From an uncultured Rhodospirillaceae bacterium (GTDB lineage Bacteria > Pseudomonadota > Alphaproteobacteria > Rhodospirillales > Casp-alpha2): 11,828 nt of DNA. Shown here one piece after another: positions 5,850 through 11,828 of the stretch (position 1 is the stretch's first letter; each line of letters opens with the position of its first letter). Location of the stretch: the NCBI GenBank assembly GCA_913048145.1, contig CAJWVP010000050.1, forward strand, positions 1-11,828, given 5' to 3'. The notes beneath the pieces were generated by a model, which was not told the origin of the DNA, did no database searches, and saw only the letters and a program-made list of their open reading frames with translations. The position numbers were made by a program, and so were the translations under genes.

Positions 5850-5963
5850 CCCAATTGGAACCACGACCAGTTCGACCTTCACGATGCTTTGGCTCTGTTA
5901 ATGGTTTCAGATGATCCTTGGATGTGTCTCCTTGCCGCCGATGATTTCCGGAGGCATATGTAA
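5850..5963 (+). pseudogene. Possible C-terminal gene fragment before the VOC gene
   Basis: The 356 bases between the AMDase-family gene and the VOC gene contain no intact gene. One frame of 37 codons without a start (5850-5963, ending ATG-TAA) reads plausibly as protein, with FDLHDALALLMVSDDPW and LLAADDF. An open frame beginning GTG at 5828 (VTINKRLTQLE) lies one frame off just upstream, so a frameshifted small gene is one reading. I recognise no family, and a chance frame is quite possible. Confidence 0.2.
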
Positions 5964-6001
5964 TCGGCTAAAATGCGAAAAAGACTTAGGAGGTTTGCGC
6001 G

Positions 6002-6880
6002 ATGGGCTGGTTTATTCATCATGTCAATATTGAAGCCCATGATGTGCCACAATCAGTGGCGTTTTACCGAGACGTCTTGGGTTTGAAACAGGGGGAATGG
6101 AATTATCCCGAAGGCGCCGAACTAGGGCTGGGGGCCGACCAACTTGCTGTATTCGGAACCTATAATCGCGGCATTCACATCGTGCACCCCGACGCGGCCT
6201 TTCAGCAGCGTCATGGACTTGCCCACAATCCAACGGTTGGTGGACATTTCGCTATCAACGTTCCGGACGCGGAGGCTGTGAAACAACGGCTGCAAACGGC
6301 CGGTCACGTAGTATCCGACGCTGGCACCTATGCGATGGCTGGGGTCCGCCAGCTCTATGTTTGGGATCCTTTTTACAATTTGGTCGAGATCAATGCGATC
6401 GTCGATGAAACTGGCGGCCCGGGACCGGCCAACGGCGAGGCCCACGCTAAGCGGATCGAACAGGAAGGCTGGCACCTGCATCACATTAATATCGACGCAC
6501 ATCGCGTTGCCACGGCGTCCGAATTTTATGCCAGCCTGATCGGTCTTACAGAAGGGGAATGGCAAGCACCACCGGATTGTCAGATTGCCGACATCACGGG
6601 CAATCGGGAGGCGTTGGCGCTGTTTGGCAATGACGACAACCGGGGCCTTCATGTGGTCCGCCCGCAACCGGATTTCGCCAAACGCAACAACCTTGACCAC
6701 AATCCAACGATCGGTGGGCACTTTGCCATTCAGGTAGACAACCTGGACGCCGTTGCGAAGCGCCTCGACGACGCGGGCCTCATCTACAGCGACGCGGGGT
6801 GCTATGCCATGGCAGGTTTGAGGCAACTGTACGTCTACGACCCGTCGATGAATTTGGTGGAGATCAACGGCTCCATCTAA
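6002..6880 (+). CDS. Two-domain VOC (glyoxalase/dioxygenase fold) protein, internal duplication
   Basis: The 292-residue protein consists of two similar VOC (vicinal oxygen chelate) modules, residues 1-135 and about 156-292. This superfamily includes glyoxalase I, extradiol dioxygenases and antibiotic-binding proteins, which usually use a His/His/Glu metal site. Matching residues occur in both halves: HHVN and HHIN (H7, H161), GGHFAI twice (H82, H240) and NLVEIN twice (E129, E288). Other shared blocks are HNPT[VI]GGHFAI and SDAG-YAMAG-RQLYV-DP. Both metal sites look intact, suggesting two sites or one at each module interface. TTAGGAGGT lies seven bases before the ATG, the strongest ribosome-binding site in the window, so high expression is likely. 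The substrate is unknown; an extradiol-dioxygenase-like or lyase role is possible. Confidence 0.88.
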   Translation: MGWFIHHVNIEAHDVPQSVAFYRDVLGLKQGEWNYPEGAELGLGADQLAVFGTYNRGIHIVHPDAAFQQRHGLAHNPTVGGHFAINVPDAEAVKQRLQTAGHVVSDAGTYAMAGVRQLYVWDPFYNLVEINAIVDETGGPGPANGEAHAKRIEQEGWHLHHINIDAHRVATASEFYASLIGLTEGEWQAPPDCQIADITGNREALALFGNDDNRGLHVVRPQPDFAKRNNLDHNPTIGGHFAIQVDNLDAVAKRLDDAGLIYSDAGCYAMAGLRQLYVYDPSMNLVEINGSI

Positions 6881-7017
6881 TGTCCGGTGATGTTCCAGTG
6901 GGGCCTTTAGTGTGTTTAATTACGGGAGTAGCGTGTAACTTGCACTTCAATTACCGATCCTCCCCCCTTTGAAACACCCTCCGTTTGCCGCCCACCATCG
7001 GCCTCTCTAAACTGGCT

Positions 7018-7034
7018 TCTGCCGTATCGGCAGA
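7018..7034 (+). promoter_or_regulatory. Hairpin abutting the M20 gene ribosome-binding site
   Basis: TCTGCCG (7018-7024) and CGGCAGA (7028-7034) form a perfect 7-bp stem with a TAT loop. Its 3' arm runs into the AGAGGGGG ribosome-binding site (7032-7039) eight bases or so before the GTG start. It could act as an mRNA stability element or tune translation. There is no T tract, so it is not an intrinsic terminator. Confidence 0.35.
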
Positions 7035-7046
7035 GGGGGCATCAAC

Positions 7047-8195
7047 GTGACCGACATCGCTGCAAGCGCGGATTTGAGCACCGACAAATTGGTGCAGGGT
7101 GTCATCGATTGGATCAGCATTGAAAGCCCATCCTTGGATACCGACGCTGTCAACCGTATGGTCGATCACGTGGAATCCGAATTCGAAGTCGTCGGACTGG
7201 AAACGGAACGCACGCCTGGCGAGGATGGTTGGGGCGATCTGATCCGGGGTCGCGCGCCGGGCTCGGCCCGGGCCAACAAGGGCATCTTGGTCGTCTCGCA
7301 TATCGACACGGTGCATCCCATCGGCACCAAGGAAAGCGGTAACCCTATCCGCATCGAGGGCGACAATCTGTTCGGCCCCGGGACCTACGATATGAAGGCT
7401 GGCGCCTACATCGCCTATTACGCCTTCAAGCGGTTGTTGGAGGAAGGGGGGGAGCCCATCCTTCCGGTTACTTTCATGTACATCCCGGAAGAGGAGCGCG
7501 GTAGTCCTTATTCGCGCAAATATATCGCCGAGGAGGCGCGTAAGGCCAAGTACGTCTTAGTGACGGAACCAGCCCGCGACGGCGGTAAAGTTGTGGTTGA
7601 GCGCAAAGGTAGCGCCCGCTACAAGATCGCCGCCGAGGGCCGGCCGGCGCATTCCGGCTCCAAGCACAAATATGGACGCAGCGCGATCAAGGAGATCGCG
7701 AAGCACATCTGTGAAATCGAATCCTGGACCGACTATGATCGCGGCATCACCTTCAACGCGGGCCTCATCTCCGGCGGCACCGGCGTTAACGTAGTTCCCC
7801 AGCACTGCCAGCTGGAGGTGGACAACCGGTTCGAGCGACTAGAGGATGGCCAGGAGTTTGAAGAATGCATTCTGGGCCTTAAACCCTTTAATCCGGACGT
7901 GAAACTCACGGTCACGGGATCGATCATGCGCCCACCCATGAACATCACAGACGCCATCCTCGATCTTTTCCAGAAAGCCCGCGCTTTCAGTTTGGAACAC
8001 GGGTTGGACCTTCAGTACACAAGCCGTACAGGCGGCGGATCGGACGGCAATCTGACCGCGGCCGAGGGCGCCCCCACCTTGGATGGCTTGGGGGCTGACG
8101 GTTACGGCGCGCACCAATTGGACGAACATATCTACATCTCATCGCTGGAGCCGCGCGCGCGTACCTGGATGAAACTTTTCGAACGCCTGGACTGA
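7047..8195 (+). CDS. M20 family zinc metallopeptidase, carboxypeptidase G2-like
   Basis: The 382-residue protein is a cytoplasmic-looking M20 peptidase of the ArgE/DapE/CPG2 group, which removes an acyl or glutamyl group from an amide. The two-zinc site is complete: SHIDTVHP (H85), GTYDMKAG (bridging D115), IPEEERGS (catalytic and metal glutamates at 149/150), VTEPARDG (E174) and GAHQLDE (H356). The lid/dimerisation domain begins near 185 and contains GRPAHSG (H202), the His that reaches the neighbouring active site in CPG2. No signal peptide is present. The start is GTG at 7047, supported by AGAGGGGG upstream. The acyl-CoA dehydrogenase gene begins 15 bases after its stop, so the two are very probably one operon: amide hydrolysis may supply an acid that is then activated and oxidised, though no CoA ligase is in the window. 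Confidence 0.92.
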   Translation: MTDIAASADLSTDKLVQGVIDWISIESPSLDTDAVNRMVDHVESEFEVVGLETERTPGEDGWGDLIRGRAPGSARANKGILVVSHIDTVHPIGTKESGNPIRIEGDNLFGPGTYDMKAGAYIAYYAFKRLLEEGGEPILPVTFMYIPEEERGSPYSRKYIAEEARKAKYVLVTEPARDGGKVVVERKGSARYKIAAEGRPAHSGSKHKYGRSAIKEIAKHICEIESWTDYDRGITFNAGLISGGTGVNVVPQHCQLEVDNRFERLEDGQEFEECILGLKPFNPDVKLTVTGSIMRPPMNITDAILDLFQKARAFSLEHGLDLQYTSRTGGGSDGNLTAAEGAPTLDGLGADGYGAHQLDEHIYISSLEPRARTWMKLFERLD

Positions 8196-8210
8196 ACGGA
8201 GCGGACAGAC

Positions 8211-9431
8211 ATGAACTTCGACCATTCGGAAAAAACCCAAGAGCTTCTGGACCGCGTCCGCGTCTTCATGGTTGAACACGTCGAGCCCAACGAGATGGTC
8301 TACTACGACCAGTTGGATGCAAGTGAAACCCGCTGGCAGATGCCCCCGATCATGGAGGAGCTGAAGGTCAAGGCAAAGGCCGAGGGTTTGTGGAACTTGT
8401 TCCTGCCCGGGAGCGACCTGGGCGCCGGGCTGAGCAACCTGGAATACGCCCCCCTGTGCGAGGTCATGGGCCGCATCCATTGGGCGCCGGAGGTCTTCAA
8501 CTGTTCGGCCCCGGACACGGGTAACATGGAAACGATCGAACGTTACGGTACGCCCGAGCAAAAAGAACAGTGGCTGATGCCACTTCTGGAAGGGGAAATC
8601 CGTTCCGCCTTTGCTATGACTGAACCGAAGGTTGCCTCATCCGACGCCACCAATATCGAGACTTCTATCGTCCGCGATGGCGACGAATACGTGATCAACG
8701 GCCATAAGTGGTGGACGTCGGGTATCGGCGATCCGCACTGTAAGATCCTGATCGTGATGGGCAAGACCGACCCGGACGCGCCGACCTATAATCAGCAATC
8801 CATGATCCTGGTGCCGCGCGACACGCCGGGCATCACGGTGACACGCATGCTCAACGTCATGGGCTTCGACGACGCGCCGCACGGCCATGGTGAGGTGATT
8901 TTCGACAACGTGCGGGTGCCGGCGTCGAACATGTTGTTGGGCGAGGGACGTGGTTTCGAGATCGCGCAGGGTCGTCTGGGGCCCGGGCGTATCCATCACT
9001 GCATGCGGATCATCGGCGTCGCCGAACGGGCGCTTGAGATGATGTGCCAGCGCGGCGCCGAGCGGGTTACTTGGGGCAAGGCTGTGGGCGCGCGCGGTGT
9101 CACCCAGGAGCGTATCGCCCAATCCCGGATCGAGATCGACATGTGCCGGCTTTTGACGCTGAAGGCTGCCGATCGCATGGACAAGGTAGGTAATAAGGAA
9201 GCCCGGCAGGAGATCGCCATGATCAAAGTGGCCGCGCCAAACATGGCGTTGGAGGTCATCGACCGGGCCATGCAGGTGCACGGCGGCGGCGCTATGAGCC
9301 AGGAGTTCCCGCTATCCTATATGTGGTCGCGCATGCGCGCGCTCCGCTTCGCCGATGGTCCGGACGAAGTGCACCGTCGCCAGATCGCGCGTCTGGAGCA
9401 GCAACGGCAGGGAGCGGTACCGCCGCGCTAA
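8211..9431 (+). CDS. Acyl-CoA dehydrogenase, ACAD10/11-like
   Basis: This 406-residue FAD enzyme would oxidise an acyl-CoA to the enoyl-CoA, passing electrons to ETF. Visible landmarks are the flavin-binding FAMTEP and WWTSG (134-139, 167-171), the middle beta domain (about 130-240), LGPGRIHHCMR (256-266) and the C-terminal QVHGGGAMSQEFPL (355-368). The sequence resembles the ACAD10/11 group rather than short-chain enzymes. At the position of the catalytic Glu of medium-chain enzymes (YEGT motif) the motif here is ADGPDEVH, with Asp382 aligned by eye to that Glu. That fits this subgroup but leaves the catalytic base uncertain. A moderate GGAG lies before the ATG. It is the second gene of the operon with the M20 peptidase. 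The acyl substrate is unknown, possibly branched or hydroxylated. Confidence 0.92.
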   Translation: MNFDHSEKTQELLDRVRVFMVEHVEPNEMVYYDQLDASETRWQMPPIMEELKVKAKAEGLWNLFLPGSDLGAGLSNLEYAPLCEVMGRIHWAPEVFNCSAPDTGNMETIERYGTPEQKEQWLMPLLEGEIRSAFAMTEPKVASSDATNIETSIVRDGDEYVINGHKWWTSGIGDPHCKILIVMGKTDPDAPTYNQQSMILVPRDTPGITVTRMLNVMGFDDAPHGHGEVIFDNVRVPASNMLLGEGRGFEIAQGRLGPGRIHHCMRIIGVAERALEMMCQRGAERVTWGKAVGARGVTQERIAQSRIEIDMCRLLTLKAADRMDKVGNKEARQEIAMIKVAAPNMALEVIDRAMQVHGGGAMSQEFPLSYMWSRMRALRFADGPDEVHRRQIARLEQQRQGAVPPR

Positions 9432-9488
9432 CGTGTCGTTCACGACTATGACAGGAGACGCGGGCGTTAGGGCCGGTATAATTCGGCA

Positions 9489-9839
9489 ATGTTCTTTCGA
9501 CGGCAAATGCTGAGCACCCTGATCTCCCGCCCGCTAGGAAGCGTGGCTTGTGGCGTCGTGCCCAGAGGACAGTCAGTCATTGGGCCCATATAATATCGTC
9601 GCGCTGCGGTCTACGGCATGTTTTTGTTGCCGATACTTTTTACCCGTGGCAAGGGCGCATTAGATTGGCAGTGGTCGCTGTTTCTAGCTGTCTGGACCAG
9701 CATTCCCTAGAAGACAGTATCCATTGACGAACCGCATCTTAGCACTGGCCGGGCACATCGTTGCCGTGACGCCTGGCTGCATGATGTTTTTTGGATCATC
9801 GGCGGGATGATTTGGGCTTTGGCGCCACAACCGGCCTGA
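9489..9839 (+). pseudogene. Decayed small membrane-protein frame with two stops
   Basis: The 430 bases between the acyl-CoA dehydrogenase and the cytochrome c gene contain no intact gene. One plus-strand frame from ATG 9489 to TGA 9837-9839 (117 codons) is broken only by TAA at 9591-9593 and TAG at 9708-9710. It reads as a tryptophan-rich membrane protein, with GMFLLPILFTRGKGALDW, WSLFLAVWTSIP and DVFWIIGGMIWALAP. A perfect TATAAT (9477-9482) lies just upstream, but without a good -35 element. It is most likely a dead gene or a chance hydrophobic frame; I recognise no family. Confidence 0.3.
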
Positions 9840-9861
9840 CCTTGGATGGACGCACAAACAG

Positions 9862-10239
9862 TTAGTCCGTAAGGGTCTTAAGATACGCGATCAGGTTGGC
9901 ACGCTGGTCATTCTTGCGAATGCCCGGAAAGGACATCTTAGTCTTTTTAATCAGTTTCTTAGGCTTCTTTATGAACACATCGAGGGTCGCCTCATCCCAA
10001 GTCAGGTTCGCCATCTTCATGGCTTTCGAATACGTGTAGCCGAGGGCGTTGCCGGACGGGCTGCCGACGATGCCAAACAGATTGGGACCGATCTTGTGCC
10101 GTGCGCCTTTTTTTATCGAATGGCAGGCAACACACTTGCGATATACCTTCTTTCCCTTTTTGACATCCGCGGCATCCGCGCCGCTGGAGATCATGGTTCC
10201 GGTTGCCGCTGCGGCTAAAACCAAGGCGCGTAGGTTCAT
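9862..10239 (-). CDS. Small periplasmic class I cytochrome c
   Basis: The 125-residue precursor has an N-terminal signal peptide (basic MNLR, hydrophobic core 5-17, likely cut after ADA near residue 23). The mature protein is a monohaem class I cytochrome c. The haem site is CVACH (36-40), followed by the usual IGPNLFGIVG (50-59) and GYTYSKAMK, and the Met axial ligand is in KTKMSFPGI (M102). It would shuttle electrons in the periplasm between the bc1 complex and an oxidase or other partner. The protein is strikingly lysine-rich (FIKKPKKLIKKTKM), giving a basic surface around the haem edge suited to docking acidic partners. I preferred the ATG at 10239 because it gives a standard signal peptide; an ATG at 10260 adds seven residues. 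It lies 62 bases after hemA on the same strand, so co-transcription is possible. Confidence 0.92.
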   Translation of the reverse strand: MNLRALVLAAAATGTMISSGADAADVKKGKKVYRKCVACHSIKKGARHKIGPNLFGIVGSPSGNALGYTYSKAMKMANLTWDEATLDVFIKKPKKLIKKTKMSFPGIRKNDQRANLIAYLKTLTD

Positions 10240-10321
10240 GGGGTAAAAGTCTCTTAACATTGAGAAGTTTATCGCGACGCCGAAGAAGTGGGCAGGTTTG
10301 ATACGGTGTGCAAGTCCTGGA

Positions 10322-11533
10322 TCACGCGGCCTGTTTTAATTCCAGGCGCTGCCAGACTTCGACCAGGGCGCGGACGAGGTCTTCCATCAGTTCATCCGAA
10401 TGGAATGGCGTTGGCGTGATCCGCAACCGCTCGGTGCCCTTGGGCACGGTTGGATAATTGATGGGCTGGATATAGATATTGTAGTCTTCCAGCAGCATAT
10501 CTGTGGCGCGTTTGCACAGCACCGGATCGCCAACCATCACCGGCACGATATGGGTGACGGAGTCCATCAAGGGTAGGCCCGCATCCGCGACCATCCTTTT
10601 GAGGGTGGCGGCGCGTTCTTGGTGTTTGATGCGCAGTTCGTTGTGTTCGCGCACATAGCGCACGGATGCTATCGCGCCACCGATCACCGGCGGCGGTAAC
10701 GTCGTCGTGAATATGAACCCCGGCGCGTTGGACCGGATGGCGTCAACCAGCGCGTTCGATGCTGCAATATAGCCGCCGACCATGCCGAACCCCTTTGCCA
10801 GGGTCCCTTCAATGACGGTCAGGCGGTCCGCCAGCCCGTCGCATTCGGATATGCCGCCACCCGTCTCGCCGTACAGGCCGACCGCGTGCACCTCATCAAT
10901 ATAGGTCATGGCGCCGTACTTATCGGCCAGGTCGCAAATTTCACCGATCGGCGAGATGTCGCCGTCCATGGAATAGACTGATTCGAAAACAATTAGTTTC
11001 GATCGATCCGAATCTACCCCCTGCAGTAATTCCTCCAGGTGGGTCATATCGCAATGGCGATAAATGAGTTTCTCACATCCAGAATTGCGAACCCCGGCGA
11101 TCATCGACGCATGGTTCCATTCGTCCGACAGGATGACGCAATTGGGAACCAGCTTGGCGATGGTTGAAATGGCCGCATCATTGGAGACATAGCCCGACGT
11201 GAACAAGAGTGCGGCTTCCTTGTTGTGAAGCTGCGCCAGTTCCTCTTCCAGGATGACGTGCAGGTGCGTGGTGCCGGAAATGTTCCGCGTTCCCCCCGAC
11301 CCGCATCCGAATTGTTGGGCTGCCTCGACCAGGGCCTCGCGAACAACCGGATTCTGGCTTTGACCTAAATAGTCGTTCGAACACCAAACGACTACGTTTT
11401 CGGTAGCGTCCGCGCGGCGGTTGATGGCGTGCGGGTAATTACCCGCTTGGCGTTCCAGGTTGGCGAAGACTCTGTAGCGGCCCTCGTTTTTGATGGTGTC
11501 AACCGATTGCTTGAAGAAAGACTCGTAATCCAT
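10322..11533 (-). CDS. hemA: 5-aminolevulinate synthase (C4 haem pathway)
   Basis: This PLP enzyme condenses glycine and succinyl-CoA to 5-aminolevulinate, the first committed step of tetrapyrrole synthesis in alphaproteobacteria and mitochondria. The 403 residues match bacterial family members. Key features are the start MDYESFFKQS, glycine-rich GCGSGGTRNISGTTHLH (76-92), EWNHASM (138-144), the PLP-contacting YIDEVHAVG (211-219), the Schiff-base lysine in TLAKGFG (K247) and the C-terminal RITPTPFH (371-378). I chose the ATG at 11533 because homologues begin there; in-frame ATGs at 11545, 11560 and 11590 would add 4 to 19 residues, and none has a clear ribosome-binding site. Upstream lies an FNR-like half site. 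The cytochrome c gene follows, linking haem supply to a haem protein. Confidence 0.96.
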   Translation of the reverse strand: MDYESFFKQSVDTIKNEGRYRVFANLERQAGNYPHAINRRADATENVVVWCSNDYLGQSQNPVVREALVEAAQQFGCGSGGTRNISGTTHLHVILEEELAQLHNKEAALLFTSGYVSNDAAISTIAKLVPNCVILSDEWNHASMIAGVRNSGCEKLIYRHCDMTHLEELLQGVDSDRSKLIVFESVYSMDGDISPIGEICDLADKYGAMTYIDEVHAVGLYGETGGGISECDGLADRLTVIEGTLAKGFGMVGGYIAASNALVDAIRSNAPGFIFTTTLPPPVIGGAIASVRYVREHNELRIKHQERAATLKRMVADAGLPLMDSVTHIVPVMVGDPVLCKRATDMLLEDYNIYIQPINYPTVPKGTERLRITPTPFHSDELMEDLVRALVEVWQRLELKQAA

Positions 11534-11590
11534 GTTTCCGTTCATTCCATTTCCCGCCATCGCGGTGAGGATTCGATTGGCGGAGATCAT

Positions 11591-11828
11591 ACAGCCAATA
11601 GACCGCTGAGGTTGCGATGTAGATCAAACCCAAATCTCACATAATCATAGTGGGTCAAAACTGCAACGCCTAGCGGTCGGGTCGCATCGCTACCTGTGCA
11701 TGAGATATTGGCGCGTAAGGCGATGGGTAAGAATTTTTGCGCAGAGCCTTGATACCCTCTCCAAAGAGGCTAACTCTTGTTTGGGCAAGCCCTTTTCACC
11801 TCTGCTATTTGTCTTTTGATTGGAGGCT
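11591..11828. other. Intergenic region upstream of hemA, next gene probably just outside
   Basis: No gene is visible in these 238 bases. Apart from the FNR-like site there is only a small 5-bp hairpin (11756-11769). GGAGG at 11822-11826 faces right and would suit a plus-strand start codon within about ten bases beyond the window. The region would then hold two divergent promoters. Confidence 0.35.
11614..11627 (-). promoter_or_regulatory. FNR-like site upstream of hemA
   Basis: On the minus strand TTGAT-CTAC-ATCGC has a perfect left FNR half site and a right half matching three of five (consensus TTGAT-N4-ATCAA). FnrL is known to control hemA in Rhodobacter sphaeroides, so oxygen control would make sense, but eight of ten matches in one place can be chance. 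No convincing promoter accompanies it. Confidence 0.25.

Noticed and set aside
5950..5963. GGAGG-CAT-ATG-TAA, resembling a ribosome-binding site with a start-stop minimal frame and a vector-style NdeI junction
   Set aside because: Spacing of three bases is too short for initiation; the NdeI likeness is six bases and expected by chance, with no other vector sequence nearby.
6122..6826. Long (234-codon) minus-strand frame opposite the VOC gene
   Set aside because: It mirrors a gene with clear duplicated domains, conserved metal residues and a strong ribosome-binding site; the antisense product shows no family pattern.
8637..9281. Long (214-codon) minus-strand frame opposite the acyl-CoA dehydrogenase
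   Set aside because: A His/Arg/Asp-rich shadow, typical of antisense frames in high-GC genes; the sense product is unmistakable.

Overview
The window looks like chromosome of an alphaproteobacterium, possibly Rhodospirillales-like, of moderately high GC. I counted 60% GC over 1861-1920 inside lepA. The main pointers are a C4-pathway 5-aminolevulinate synthase (HemA), a small secreted class I cytochrome c, YggT, and tRNA genes that encode their own CCA. I could run no database search, so the taxon is inferred from gene families.

Layout. Positions 1-529 are strikingly AT-rich (about 30% GC where counted). They hold one gene for a 71-residue, two-helix hydrophobic peptide with its own terminator. 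This segment abuts the 3' end of a tRNA-Ser(GGA) gene on the minus strand, the classic position for an integrated element, most of which would lie left of the window. From 729 to 4148 is a minus-strand run of household genes: lepA (elongation factor 4), a VTC-domain protein, a small CxxC/CxxC protein and yggT. A tRNA-Ala(CGC) with a near-consensus promoter follows on the plus strand at 4309-4384.

From 4385 to about 6000 the DNA looks like a scarred insertion zone. It has a second abrupt AT-rich stretch at the tRNA 3' end, a decayed reading frame, a 23-bp tandem duplication, an AMDase/maleate-isomerase-family gene that lacks both usual catalytic cysteines, a 13-bp copy of the tRNA-Ala T-arm, and another gene fragment. 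Plus-strand metabolic genes follow: a tandem-duplicated VOC protein (6002-6880), then an M20 metallopeptidase and an acyl-CoA dehydrogenase (7047-9431) that are very probably co-transcribed. These suggest catabolism of a small carboxylated or amide-linked substrate, but no pathway can be named. A decayed membrane-protein frame (9489-9839) separates them from cytochrome c and hemA on the minus strand. The last bases hold a ribosome-binding-site-like GGAGG facing right, so a plus-strand gene may begin just outside.

The most interesting points are the AT-rich DNA next to tRNA-Ser with its orphan hydrophobic peptide, the tRNA-Ala insertion scar, and the cysteine-less AMDase-family enzyme preceded by two mutually exclusive hairpins. 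I found no CRISPR array and no complete insertion sequence. I cannot demonstrate a complete undescribed system within these boundaries.
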